This document shows, in pieces, positions 27,858-36,205 of a stretch of DNA of 64,000 nucleotides (within the stretch, counting starts at the first letter, position 1; every line of letters starts with the position of its first letter). This DNA comes from Streptomyces sp. CCM_MD2014. Its GTDB lineage: Bacteria > Actinomycetota > Actinomycetes > Streptomycetales > Streptomycetaceae. Location: positions 1,116,001-1,180,000 of the forward strand of contig NZ_CP009754.1 of assembly GCF_000772045.1 (NCBI RefSeq). The letters run 5' to 3'. Position numbers and translations under genes: made by a program. The notes beneath the pieces were generated by a model, which saw nothing but the letters and a program-made list of their open reading frames with translations, did not search any database and was not told where the DNA came from.

Positions 27858-28795
27858 CCGCGTACGAAGCCGAACTCGTCGTCGGCCGCCGGGAGACCGC
27901 GGCCGACGGCGTCCTCGCCCTCACCCTGCGCCATCCCTTGGGCGAACCGCTCCCGGCCTGGGAGCCCGGCGCCCACGTCGACGTCGTCCTGGGCCCGGGT
28001 CTGGAGCGGCAGTACTCGCTGTGCGGCGACCCGGCCGACCGCACGCAGTGGCGCATCGCGGTGCTGCGCGAGACCGACGGGAGGGGCGGGTCGGCCCACG
28101 TCCACGAGGAGGTGCGGACCGGCGGCAAGCTCCGGGTGCGCGGCCCGCGCAACAACTTCCGGCTGGAGCGCGCGTCCCGCTACCGTTTCGTCGCCGGGGG
28201 CATCGGCATCACCCCCATCCTGCCGATGCTGGCCGCCGCCGAGGACGCGGGCGCCGAGTGGAGCCTGCTGTACGGCGGACGGACCCGCGCCGGCATGGCG
28301 TTCACGCGGGAGTTGGGGCGGTACGGCGACCGGGTGACGGTCGTCCCGGAGGACGAGTCGGGGCTGCTCGACCTCGCGCCCGTGCTCGACGACCTGCCCC
28401 CGGACACCCTCGTGTACTGCTGCGGCCCGGGCCCGCTGCTGGACGCCGTCGAGGCGCGCTGTCCCGCCGGGCGCCTGCGCGTGGAGCGCTTCCGCCCGAA
28501 GGAGGCCGGCGACGGTGCCCCGGCGGAGGCGGAGTTCGAGGTCGTGCTCGCGCGCAGCGGCCGTACGGTCGCCGTCCCGCCCGGTGTCTCGGTCCTGGAC
28601 GCGGTCCGCGAGGCCGGCGTCGAGGTGCTGCACTCCTGCACGCAGGGCACCTGCGGAACCTGTGAGACCGAGGTCGTCGAGGGGGAACCGGAGCACCGGG
28701 ACTCGGTCCTCACCGAGGAGGAGCGGGCCGCCGGGGAGACGATGCTCGTCTGCGTCTCCCGGTGCCGCGGCCGGCGGCTCGTCCTGGACCTGTGA
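27854..28795 (+). CDS. Phthalate-dioxygenase-reductase family protein (FMN, NAD, [2Fe-2S]), VanB-like
   Basis: A 313-aa single-chain reductase. Residues 1-105 are the flavin domain (ERQYSLCGDP), 110-225 the NAD domain (FVAGGIGITPILPML and YCCGPGPLLDAV), and 230-313 a plant-type ferredoxin domain (SCTQGTCGTCETEVVEGE with Cx4Cx2C and a distal Cys in MLVCVSR). It passes electrons from NAD(P)H to the Rieske oxygenase two genes upstream. ATG at 27854 overlaps the preceding stop. It is last in the three-gene operon. Confidence 0.9.
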   Translation: MTAYEAELVVGRRETAADGVLALTLRHPLGEPLPAWEPGAHVDVVLGPGLERQYSLCGDPADRTQWRIAVLRETDGRGGSAHVHEEVRTGGKLRVRGPRNNFRLERASRYRFVAGGIGITPILPMLAAAEDAGAEWSLLYGGRTRAGMAFTRELGRYGDRVTVVPEDESGLLDLAPVLDDLPPDTLVYCCGPGPLLDAVEARCPAGRLRVERFRPKEAGDGAPAEAEFEVVLARSGRTVAVPPGVSVLDAVREAGVEVLHSCTQGTCGTCETEVVEGEPEHRDSVLTEEERAAGETMLVCVSRCRGRRLVLDL

Positions 28796-28880
28796 CGGCG
28801 CTCCGGCTCCCGGACACGCCGGCCCCGTCCCGGTTGAGTGCTCAACGGCCCGTCGAAACGGCCCATCGAGAGACCACCGG

Positions 28881-29540
28881 TCACTCGGGGGCGGGGACGA
28901 CCGTCAGGTGGGAGGGGGCACGGCGGGTGCGCGGCGACCGCTGCGCGGTGCGGCGCGGCTCCCGCAGGACCAGCGTCAGCCTGGTGTAGCCGAGCTCCTG
29001 GAGCGCCCTGGGCGTCTCCACGACGACCCGGCACTCGGTGGTGCCCCGGCGCGGGTCGGGGTGGTGCAGCGGCCGTACGGCCCCGTCGTGTTCGACGGCC
29101 CGGTCCCCGACGGCGCGGACCCAGTGCGGCAGGCCCTGGCGGTAGGCGGCCTCCATGATCGGGTCCTGGGCGATGTCCCGGCGGACGGCCTGCAGGCCGG
29201 GGTCGTGGCCGTACCGCTCCAGGGTGGCGGCGAAGTGCGCCAGCATGGGCAGGCACCAGCTCGACTCGTGCTCGCCGAGGACGGTGGCGGCGTCCGGGTG
29301 GAAGAGGACGAAGCGGAGGAAGTTGTCGTCCGGCATGGCCGTCGGGTGCGGTCCGGCCCCCTGGAAGAGTGTCCGGAAGGCGCCGTTGGCCAGCACCACG
29401 TCCCAGCGGTGGTCGACCACGAGAGAGGGGAAGGGGACGGCCTCCAGGAGCGCGGTGTAGTCCTGGAGATAGGCCTGGGCCTCGGGGGTCGCGGGGGTGG
29501 GCCGCGGCGCCGACCGCTGCCCTCCTGCCTGAAATGCCAT
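28881..29540 (-). CDS. MmyB-like ligand-binding domain protein without HTH
   Basis: A 219-aa protein that matches the PAS-like MmyB regulator domain (YTALLEAVPFPSLVVDHRWDVVLANGAFRTLF, later SSWCLPMLAHFAATLERYGHDP and a C-terminal TLVLREP strand). Full-length relatives carry an N-terminal HTH_31 domain of about 80 residues; here only about 25 Ala/Pro-rich residues precede the sensor domain. The longer open frame upstream does not encode an HTH either. ATG at 29540 has GAGGGG about 10 nt upstream. It is divergent from an HTH regulator gene, so the two might act together. It may bind a fatty-acid-like ligand, as MmyB domains are thought to. Confidence 0.72.
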   Translation of the reverse strand: MAFQAGGQRSAPRPTPATPEAQAYLQDYTALLEAVPFPSLVVDHRWDVVLANGAFRTLFQGAGPHPTAMPDDNFLRFVLFHPDAATVLGEHESSWCLPMLAHFAATLERYGHDPGLQAVRRDIAQDPIMEAAYRQGLPHWVRAVGDRAVEHDGAVRPLHHPDPRRGTTECRVVVETPRALQELGYTRLTLVLREPRRTAQRSPRTRRAPSHLTVVPAPE

Positions 29541-29587
29541 CGGGAGGTCACCCCTCTTGCCTATGCGGCCTTCTCGCGGCGTCCCGC

Positions 29588-29617
29588 ATCCTGGCGCCCC
29601 GACGCGAGGTGTGTCAA
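29588..29617 (-). promoter_or_regulatory. Sigma-HrdB-like promoter for the MmyB-like gene
   Basis: On the minus strand TTGACA (29617-29612) and CAGGAT (29593-29588) are separated by 18 bp, about 50 bp before the start codon. The -35 is a perfect match to consensus. Confidence 0.45.
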
Positions 29618-29773
29618 CTATCGTGGCATTTCGTGCCTGTTGACGGCTGAAATAGGCCACAGTTGTGGCGATGCCTGGATGTGAGTTCGAGCGGCAGGCT
29701 ACTCTCCGGGAAGTTCACGGCAACTGCTTGTGAGAAGCCTGTGAGGCCTGTGAGAGACGTAGGAGAGCTGTCG

Positions 29774-30430
29774 GTGACGGGTGGCTTCGAGGGTCCGGGC
29801 ACCATGCCGATCACCACGCTGACCGCCGTCGTCGCCCGGGTCGGCGCACTCGCGGACCGGCTCGGCGTGCCGCACACCGAGGTGTTCGACGTCGGCCGGC
29901 TGTCCGTCGCCTCCGGTGTTCCCGAGTCCGTGGTGGGAGCCCTGCTCGGCGGCCGGCCGGCGGGTGAACCCGACGTCCAGACCCGGTTCGTCCAGCGCCT
30001 GGACCTGCTGCGCCGAACCCGGCTGAAACCGAACGGCCGCAAGTACACCCAGCAGGAGATCGCCGACGGGGCGGGAATGTCGCGGCAGCAGGCCGGCGCG
30101 CTCATCAACGGCGACCGGCGCCCCACCATGGAGCACTGCGACGCCATCCAGCGCTTCTTCCGGGTGCACGCCGGATTCCTCACCGCAGAGGACCCCGAGG
30201 CGCTCGCGGGCGCCCTCCAGCACACCGAGCAGGAACTGCTCCAGCAACTCGCCGACCGTGAGCGGGAGGCGGCGGCCGCCGCCGACGACCCGCTGGAGCG
30301 GCTGCTCCAGGACCACGGCGTGCGTGGCATCGCCTGGCGGGCCGCTCAACTCCCCACCGACCAGCACCGCGACAAGGTCGCCGAGTGGCTGGACATGCTG
30401 CTGGAGAGCGTGCAGCGGCCCGAGTCGTGA
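29774..30430 (+). CDS. XRE-like HTH DNA-binding protein (Streptomyces paralogue family)
   Basis: A 218-aa protein. After an N-terminal helical part (TLTAVVARVGALADRLGVPHTEVFD) it has a Cro/CI-type HTH near residues 95-150 (RKYTQQEIADGAGMSRQQAGALINGDRRPTMEH), then an acidic helical C-terminus. This family is widespread and multicopy in streptomycetes; function mostly unknown. GTG at 29774 is chosen because AGGAGAG lies 6 nt upstream; ATG at 29804 (208 aa) is a real alternative. Three TGTGAG direct repeats (29729-29754) lie just before it. It is divergent from the MmyB-like gene. Confidence 0.75.
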   Translation: MTGGFEGPGTMPITTLTAVVARVGALADRLGVPHTEVFDVGRLSVASGVPESVVGALLGGRPAGEPDVQTRFVQRLDLLRRTRLKPNGRKYTQQEIADGAGMSRQQAGALINGDRRPTMEHCDAIQRFFRVHAGFLTAEDPEALAGALQHTEQELLQQLADREREAAAAADDPLERLLQDHGVRGIAWRAAQLPTDQHRDKVAEWLDMLLESVQRPES

Positions 30431-30663
30431 GCCGTTGCGCACCTTTGATGAACCGTGCGCCCGTCGTGAGCCGTCGTGCGCCCTCGCGGGTCAGTAGTAC
30501 GTCTGTCGTGCGCCCGTCCGAGGCGGTGGCCCGATCGGCCCGCGCGGGGAGGGAGTCCGGGCGCGGCTGGACGGGATTGTCAGTGGCGGGCGGCAAGCTG
30601 GGAGGGTGCCGCCGCCGTGCGGGGGCGCGTGACCGCTGACGTCGTTGTGGGGAGAGCCGACCG

Positions 30664-30900
30664 ATGACCACCGCCGTACTGACCGACCACGAACGCACGG
30701 CCGTCCAGGCCTACCTGCGACTCCTGCACACCGTGCGGGCCGGTGTGGACACCGGCTCCGATCCGGACGCCCCGAAGCGGCCGCCCGTCGTCCCGCCCTC
30801 CGTGCTGGCGGAGGCGGAGCAGGCCCTGGAGGCGGCGGGGCTGGCGGGGAACGAGGAGGCGTTCTTCCGGCTGCTGCGGAACTGGTGCCCGCCGACCTGA
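30664..30900 (+). CDS. Small conserved-type hypothetical protein
   Basis: A 78-aa protein starting ATG at 30664 with GGGGAGAG 6 nt upstream. It is mostly helical and acidic (TDHERTAVQAYLRLLHTV ... AEAEQALEAAGLAGNEEAFFRLLRNW). No known domain. The strong ribosome site and codon bias support it. It sits in an otherwise gene-poor gap (30431-30663 shows only imperfect GTGCGCCC-type repeats) and is convergent with the phosphopantetheinyl transferase gene. Confidence 0.65.
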   Translation: MTTAVLTDHERTAVQAYLRLLHTVRAGVDTGSDPDAPKRPPVVPPSVLAEAEQALEAAGLAGNEEAFFRLLRNWCPPT

Positions 30901-30928
30901 CGGGGAGGGGCGGGCGGCCTGTCGCCGT

Positions 30929-31609
30929 TCAGGTGTGCGGGACCGTGATCGCCGTGGCGACCAGGCCGTTCCGGGCGGTCCAGCGGCCGTCGAAGCGGGC
31001 CAGGCGCCTGCCGCCCACGATCGGTCCCGGCACCAAGAGGGCGGCGTGCAGGGTGCCGCGGCGCGGGTCGGCCGGATCGACGCGGACCTCGACGTCCGCC
31101 TCCGTGAAGTCCAGCCACTGCCCGGTGAGGGGGAACCACGCCTTGTAGACCGACTCCTTGGCGCTGAACAGCAGCCGCTCCCAGTGGATGCCGGGCCGCG
31201 CCTCGTCGAGTCGCCGCAGGCGGGCCGCCTCGGCGGGCAGGGCGATGGTCCTGAGGACGCCGTCCGGAAGCGGCCCGTCGGGTTCGGCGTCGATACCGAG
31301 GGAGGCCAGGTCGGTGAGGCGGACCAGGGCGGCCGCGCAGTAGCCGTCGCAGTGGGTCATGCTGCCGGCGAGGCCGGCCGGCCAGCTCGGCGCCCCCCGT
31401 TCGCCGGTCGGCACGGCCTGCGGGGGCACGCCGAGCTTCTCCATGGCACGGCGCGCGCAGGACCGTACGACGGTGAACTCCCGGCGCCGCTTGGCGACCG
31501 CCCGCACGACGATCTCCTCCTCCTCCGGGTAGAGGGGCAGGTGGCCGGCCTCGTCGTGGCCGAACGCCTCCACGGCGACGACGGTGTCGGGCAGCAGTTC
31601 CTCGATCAA
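30929..31609 (-). CDS. Sfp-type 4'-phosphopantetheinyl transferase
   Basis: A 226-aa enzyme that moves the phosphopantetheine arm of CoA onto carrier-protein serines of PKS, NRPS or fatty-acid systems. Visible motifs are RSCARRAMEKLG (CoA-binding region), MTHCDGYCAAAL, the magnesium-binding LGIDAEPD and the late FSAKESVYKAWFPLTGQWLDF (KESxYKAW, diagnostic). The start is TTG at 31609, overlapping the metallophosphoesterase stop by 4 bp; no ATG/GTG nearby gives the family N-terminus. It resembles the stand-alone SCO6673-type transferase of S. coelicolor. Confidence 0.9.
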   Translation of the reverse strand: MIEELLPDTVVAVEAFGHDEAGHLPLYPEEEEIVVRAVAKRRREFTVVRSCARRAMEKLGVPPQAVPTGERGAPSWPAGLAGSMTHCDGYCAAALVRLTDLASLGIDAEPDGPLPDGVLRTIALPAEAARLRRLDEARPGIHWERLLFSAKESVYKAWFPLTGQWLDFTEADVEVRVDPADPRRGTLHAALLVPGPIVGGRRLARFDGRWTARNGLVATAITVPHT

Positions 31610-32475
31610 CGGGCCACCTCCGGGCGCGACGGGGAGGGCAGGATGCGGCGCAGTTGCCCCGGCGGCCCGGGCCGCTTGCGCCACTCGCGGGGGTAGCCCA
31701 CCGAGACCTCCTCGAAGCGGACCCCCTCGTGCCAGGTGGTGCGCGGGATGTGCAGATGGCCGTAGACCATGGCGGCGACCCGGAATCTGCGGTGCCAGTC
31801 CGCGGTCAGCGAGGTGCCGCACCACATGGCGAACTCGGGGTACCACAGGACGTCGGTGGGGTGCCGGTCGAGCGGATAGTGGTTGACGGGGATCACCGGC
31901 AGGCCGGCGGGGATCTCGGTGAGCCTGCGCCCGGTCTCGGCGACCCGCGCCCGGCACCAGGCCTCGCGGCTGGGATAGGGGTCGGGGTGCAGCAGGTACT
32001 CGTCGGTGCACACGACGCCGGTGCCCCGGGCGTACTCCAGGCCCTCGGCCTTGGTCGCGCATCCCGGGGGCAGGAACGAGTAGTCGTAGAGCAGGAAGAG
32101 CGGGGCGACGACCGCCGGCCCGCCCGCGCCCTCCCACAGGGGGTAGGGGTCCTCCGGTGTGGTGACGCCCAGTTCGCGGCACGTCTCGACGAGGTGTTCG
32201 TAGCGGGCGACACCGCGCAGGGCGACCGGGTCCTTGGGGTGCGTCCACAGTTCGTGGTTGCCGGGGACCCAGACGACCCGGCCGAAGCGGCCCGCCAGCG
32301 TCTCCAGCGCCCAGCGGACGTCGGCGACGGTCTCCGCGACGTCGCCGGCCACCAGGAGCCAGTCGTCGGCGGACTCCGGACGCATCCGCTCGACCAGGGC
32401 CCGGTTCTCCTGGTAACCGATGTGCAGGTCGCTGATGGCCCACAGCTTCCCCTGAGCGCCGGCCCTCGACGTCAT
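31606..32475 (-). CDS. Calcineurin-like metallophosphoesterase
   Basis: A 289-aa enzyme with the full metal-binding set: WAISDLHIGY, LLVAGDVAE, VPGNHELW, a late PVNHYPLD and MVYGHLHIPR. Substrate unknown. ATG at 32475 is favoured by GGAGG 8 nt upstream; a longer form from 32496 has no good ribosome site. Its stop overlaps the TTG start of the phosphopantetheinyl transferase, so they are co-translated. A functional link, such as a role in phosphopantetheine or CoA metabolism, is possible but unproven. Confidence 0.87.
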   Translation of the reverse strand: MTSRAGAQGKLWAISDLHIGYQENRALVERMRPESADDWLLVAGDVAETVADVRWALETLAGRFGRVVWVPGNHELWTHPKDPVALRGVARYEHLVETCRELGVTTPEDPYPLWEGAGGPAVVAPLFLLYDYSFLPPGCATKAEGLEYARGTGVVCTDEYLLHPDPYPSREAWCRARVAETGRRLTEIPAGLPVIPVNHYPLDRHPTDVLWYPEFAMWCGTSLTADWHRRFRVAAMVYGHLHIPRTTWHEGVRFEEVSVGYPREWRKRPGPPGQLRRILPSPSRPEVAR

Positions 32476-32614
32476 CCCCCACCCCTCCGCAGACACCCGT
32501 TCGACGTCACGAGATCACATCACCACCCCCGTCACAAGGCGGCCCCGCGACGCCCGCCCCGGGCCGGTCCGAAGGCCGGTGCGCGGCGGGCCCGGCGCAT
32601 CCGTGTGACGCGCG

Positions 32615-32645
32615 TTGCACTCGGGGCCGCGCGTACCCCTATGAT
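32615..32645 (+). promoter_or_regulatory. Candidate promoter for the ATP-grasp gene
   Basis: TTGCAC (32615-32620) and TATGAT (32640-32645) are 19 bp apart, about 115 bp before the start codon. The -10 is a good match; the spacing is long. Confidence 0.35.
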
Positions 32646-32762
32646 CGCCCCAACACCACCGCCACGCCCCTTTCCTCGCGCAGAGCGGCTCGGTGTCCCT
32701 CCGAACCCCTGGCCGGGCACGGCCTGCTTCGCCCTGCCCGCGAACCCTGGAAGGCGGCTTGC

Positions 32763-33914
32763 ATGGCTTCTCCCGTACGCGTCTGGCTCAACCGCACGTA
32801 CGCGGAGAACGTCTTCTTCATGGATCAGCTGCGGAGAAATCCCGCCGACCGGGCCGTCGAGATCCATGCCACGCACGGCGACCCGGACTCCCCCGTGCTG
32901 GCCGCCGCGGACACCGCCGACCTGGAACCCGAGGGGCTCTCCCCGGCCGGTTACGTCGAGTACGCCCTGGCACAGTGCGCGCGGCGCGGCATCGACGTGT
33001 TCGTGCCCCGGCTGCACCAGTCGGCGATCGTGGCGCACCGCGCCGAGTTCGAGGCCGCTGGTACGGCACTGCTCGCGCCGTCGCCCCAGGCGGTGGCCCT
33101 GTTCGGCGACAAGGTGATCGCCTACGAGGCGGTCCGGGCGATCGGCGTGCCGGTGCCGCCCTGGTGGCGGGTGCGCACGGCCGAGGAGCTGGTCCTCGCG
33201 GTGGAGGAGCTGGAGGCCGGCGGCCACCGGGCGTGCTTCAAGCCGGCGTCCGGCGCGGGCGGCGTGGGCTTCCGGATGGTCAGCCGGGACCCCTTCTCGC
33301 TCGCGCACCTGAACGGGTTCCCGAGCCCGTCCGTGCCGCTGCCCCTCGTCGTCGAGGCGCTGCGGGCGGCCGAGGAGCCCGTGGACTGGCTGGTGATGCC
33401 GCGTCTGGAGCAGCCGGAGGTCTCGGTGGACCTTCTCACGGGACCCGACAACCGGGTCCGGCTGGCCGTGGGCCGCACCAAGAACGGCCGCCGCCGGGGG
33501 TTCACCCTGCACGAGCAGTGGCTGGCACCGGCCCGGCGGATCGCCGAGGCGTTCGGGCTGCACCACCTGTCCAACGTGCAGTTCCGGATGCTCGGCGACC
33601 GGCCGGTGCTCATGGACGTCAATACCCGCCCGGCCGGCGGGCTGCACCAGCTGGCGCTGTGCGGCGTCAACGTGCCGTGGGCGGCGGTCCGGCTGGCCCT
33701 CGGCGACGACCCGGGCGAGCTGGAGCCGCCGTTCCTGGGCCAGGACTACGCGGTGGTCTCCGGACCGCGCCCGCTGCGCCCGGTGTCCCTGCCCCAGCAG
33801 CGCCCGGACCTGCCCGCCGTTCCGTCTCCGACGACGGCTCCGGGGCCGGGACCGGCCCACCCCTCGACGCCGGCGCAGGCTCCGGCGACGTCCGCGCCGG
33901 CGGGGCTCACCTGA
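32763..33914 (+). CDS. ATP-grasp domain enzyme, specificity unknown
   Basis: A 383-aa protein with a CPSase-like ATP-grasp fold. An N-terminal alpha/beta part (VWLNRTYAENVFFMDQLR) is followed by FGDKVIAYEAVRAIGVPVPPWW, ATP-binding HRACFKPASGAGGVGFRMV, and a metal-binding end (FRMLGDRPVLMDVNTRPAGGLHQ). The last 45 residues are Pro/Ala-rich and probably disordered. GGAAGG precedes the ATG. Relatives ligate amino acids or modify sugars and peptides; substrate unknown. Its end overlaps the convergent GH4 gene by 8 bp. Confidence 0.8.
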   Translation: MASPVRVWLNRTYAENVFFMDQLRRNPADRAVEIHATHGDPDSPVLAAADTADLEPEGLSPAGYVEYALAQCARRGIDVFVPRLHQSAIVAHRAEFEAAGTALLAPSPQAVALFGDKVIAYEAVRAIGVPVPPWWRVRTAEELVLAVEELEAGGHRACFKPASGAGGVGFRMVSRDPFSLAHLNGFPSPSVPLPLVVEALRAAEEPVDWLVMPRLEQPEVSVDLLTGPDNRVRLAVGRTKNGRRRGFTLHEQWLAPARRIAEAFGLHHLSNVQFRMLGDRPVLMDVNTRPAGGLHQLALCGVNVPWAAVRLALGDDPGELEPPFLGQDYAVVSGPRPLRPVSLPQQRPDLPAVPSPTTAPGPGPAHPSTPAQAPATSAPAGLT

Positions 33915-35244
33915 GGTAGGCCAGCCCCGGGTGCACCGCCCGGTAGCCGTCGACCAGGCGGCGGGCGACGTCGACCGAGTCGACGAGGGGGTGCAGGGCG
34001 AAGGCGCGTACCGCGGCCGCGCGGGAGCCCGTCTCGGCGGCGGTCAGGACGTCGCGCTCGACGGCCTTGACCGCGCAGACCAGGCCGGTGGCGTGGCCGG
34101 GCAGCGGACCGACCGCCATCGGGTGGGCGCCGTTGGCGTCGACCAGGCAGGGGACCTCGACCACCGCGTCGCGGTCGAGGGCACAGAGCGTGCCGCGGTT
34201 GCGGACGTTGAGGATCAGGGTGGCGCGTTCGTCGCGGGCGACGGCCCGCATCAGCGCCAGCGCCACCTTCTCGTAACCGCCGGACAGGTCCTCGGCCTCG
34301 CGCTCGCCCGCGCCCGCCGTCTCGCGGTTCTCGGCCATGTAGGTGGCCTCGCGTTCCGCGCGGGTGCGGTCCCAGGCGGCCAGGGCCGGGGTGCCGGGGC
34401 GGCGCATCTCGTCGTAGAAGCGGGCCTGCTGGTCGCGCAGGAACGCGCCGCGGGTGCGGTCGGCCTCCTGGTAGGCGCGTACGGTCTCCCGGTTGAAGTA
34501 GTAGTAGTGCAGGTACTCGTTGGGGATCGCGCCGAGGGAGCGCAGCCACTCGGGGCCGAAGAGCCGGCCCTCCTCGAAGGAGCCGAGCAGCTCTGGGTCG
34601 GCGAGCAGCCGCGGGAGTTCGTCGCGTCCGGCGACGCGCAGTCCGCGCAGCCAGCCGAGGTGGTTGAGGCCGGCGTAGTCGACGAAGACGCGGTCCGGGT
34701 CGGCGCCCAGCACGCGGGCGACGCGGCGGCCGAGGCCGACCGGCGAGTCGCAGATGCCGATGACCCGGTCGCCGAGGTGCCGGGACATGGCCTCGGTGAC
34801 CAGTCCCGCCGGGTTGGTGAAGTTGATGACCCAGGCGTCGGGCGCCAGCCGGGCCACCCGGCGGGCGATGTCGACGGCGACCGGGACGGTCCGCAGCCCG
34901 TACGCGATGCCGCCCGCGCCGACCGTCTCCTGTCCGAGGACGCCCTCCGCGAGCGCCACCCGTTCGTCGTCGGCACGTCCCTGGAGGCCGCCGACGCGGA
35001 TCGCCGAGAACACGAAGTCGGCACCGCGCAGCGCCTCGTCGAGGTCGGTCGTGGCGGTCACCGCCGGCGCGTCGGGCACCGCGGCCGCCTGCTCGGCCAG
35101 GACCCGGGTCATCGCGGTCAGCCGGGCCGCGTCCGTGTCGTGGAGCACGACGTCGCTCACGCGCCCCTCGGCACGGTCCCCGAGCAGCGCCCCGTACACG
35201 AGCGGCACCCGGAATCCGCCGCCGCCCAGCATCGTCAGCCTCAC
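33907..35244 (-). CDS. Glycoside hydrolase family 4 (6-phospho-beta-glucosidase type)
   Basis: A 445-aa NAD+- and Mn2+-dependent glycosidase that works by oxidation and elimination. NAD site GGGGFRVPLVYGALL (residues 7-21), DFVFSAIRVGG, INFTNPAG, the metal-binding GICDSPVGLG (Cys) and GLNHLGWLRG (His), and IPNEYLHYYYF mark the family. Cytoplasmic: it cleaves phosphorylated or plain beta-glucosides. GTG at 35244. It is divergent from an IclR regulator, the likely controller, and convergent with the ATP-grasp gene. Confidence 0.9.
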   Translation of the reverse strand: MRLTMLGGGGFRVPLVYGALLGDRAEGRVSDVVLHDTDAARLTAMTRVLAEQAAAVPDAPAVTATTDLDEALRGADFVFSAIRVGGLQGRADDERVALAEGVLGQETVGAGGIAYGLRTVPVAVDIARRVARLAPDAWVINFTNPAGLVTEAMSRHLGDRVIGICDSPVGLGRRVARVLGADPDRVFVDYAGLNHLGWLRGLRVAGRDELPRLLADPELLGSFEEGRLFGPEWLRSLGAIPNEYLHYYYFNRETVRAYQEADRTRGAFLRDQQARFYDEMRRPGTPALAAWDRTRAEREATYMAENRETAGAGEREAEDLSGGYEKVALALMRAVARDERATLILNVRNRGTLCALDRDAVVEVPCLVDANGAHPMAVGPLPGHATGLVCAVKAVERDVLTAAETGSRAAAVRAFALHPLVDSVDVARRLVDGYRAVHPGLAYLR

Positions 35245-35378
35245 GTCGTCCGCACCCTTCCGTCACCGAGCCGCGCCACCATCCGTCTGGCGCCGATCAT
35301 GGCACGGCCGGTCGCCTGCCCGCGTGCACCCGTCCCTCCCCCTGTCCAGGGCCGGACGGGCGCCCTACCCTCGGCCCG

Positions 35379-36173
35379 GTGACGGCGTCCAGCTCCCCCA
35401 CCGCCCCCGACCGGCTGCTCTCCGTGCTCGCCGCGTTCGACCACGCGCACCCGGCCCTGTCCCTGACGGACATCAGCCGCCGGGCCGGGCTGAGCCTGAC
35501 CACCGCGCACCGGCTGGTGGGCGCTCTGACCCGGTGGGGCGCCCTGGAGCGGGACGCGTCGGGCGTCTACCACGTCGGTCTGCGGCTGTGGGAGGTCGCC
35601 GCACTCGCCCCGCGCGGTCTCGCGCTGCGGCAGGTCGCGTGGCCGTACCTGGAGGACCTGTACGAGGCGACCCACGAGAACGTGCAGCTGGCGGTGCGGG
35701 ACGGCGGCGAGGTCGTCTACATCGAGTGGCTGGCGGCGCGGTCGTCCGTCGGCGTGCACATCCGCGTCGGCGCCCGCTGGCCGCTGCACGCCACCGGGGT
35801 GGGACTCGCCCTGCTCGCGCACGGCGCACCGGAGTTCCAGGAGGCCTACCGCACCGGCCCGCTCGCCTCCTTCACCCCGCACACGATCACCGACCCGGTG
35901 CGGCTGCGCCGGGTACTGGCCGAAGTGCGGCGCACCGGAGCGGCGGTGAGCGACCGCCAGGTCACCGACGACGCCCTGTCGGTGGCCGCGCCGGTGCACG
36001 GCCCGGACGGCAGGGTGACGGCGGCCGTGTCGGTCGTCGTGCCGTACGCGGGAGCCCGGGTGCCGACGCTGGTCCCGGCGGTACGGCTGGCGGCGCGCGG
36101 CATCTCACGGGCGCTCGGCTGGCGCCCCGATATCCCTCTCGCCGGTGAGGACGGGCACCCGCGCGGCTGTTGA
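35379..36173 (+). CDS. IclR-family transcriptional regulator
   Basis: A 264-aa IclR protein. The winged HTH spans residues 10-65 (LSLTDISRRAGLSLTTAHRLVGALTRWGALERDASGVYHVG); the IclR effector domain follows (LYEATHENVQLAVRDGGEVVYIEW ... HATGVGLALLAHG ... SVAAPVHGPDGRVTAAVSV). GTG at 35379 has no ribosome site but lies 8 nt after TACCCT (35366-35371), with TGTCCA 17 bp further upstream, suggesting a leaderless transcript. It is divergent from the GH4 gene, which it probably regulates in response to a sugar or aromatic effector. Confidence 0.86.
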   Translation: MTASSSPTAPDRLLSVLAAFDHAHPALSLTDISRRAGLSLTTAHRLVGALTRWGALERDASGVYHVGLRLWEVAALAPRGLALRQVAWPYLEDLYEATHENVQLAVRDGGEVVYIEWLAARSSVGVHIRVGARWPLHATGVGLALLAHGAPEFQEAYRTGPLASFTPHTITDPVRLRRVLAEVRRTGAAVSDRQVTDDALSVAAPVHGPDGRVTAAVSVVVPYAGARVPTLVPAVRLAARGISRALGWRPDIPLAGEDGHPRGC

Positions 36174-36205
36174 TACTGGGACGGCCCTTCCCCCGAGGAG
36201 CCGCC

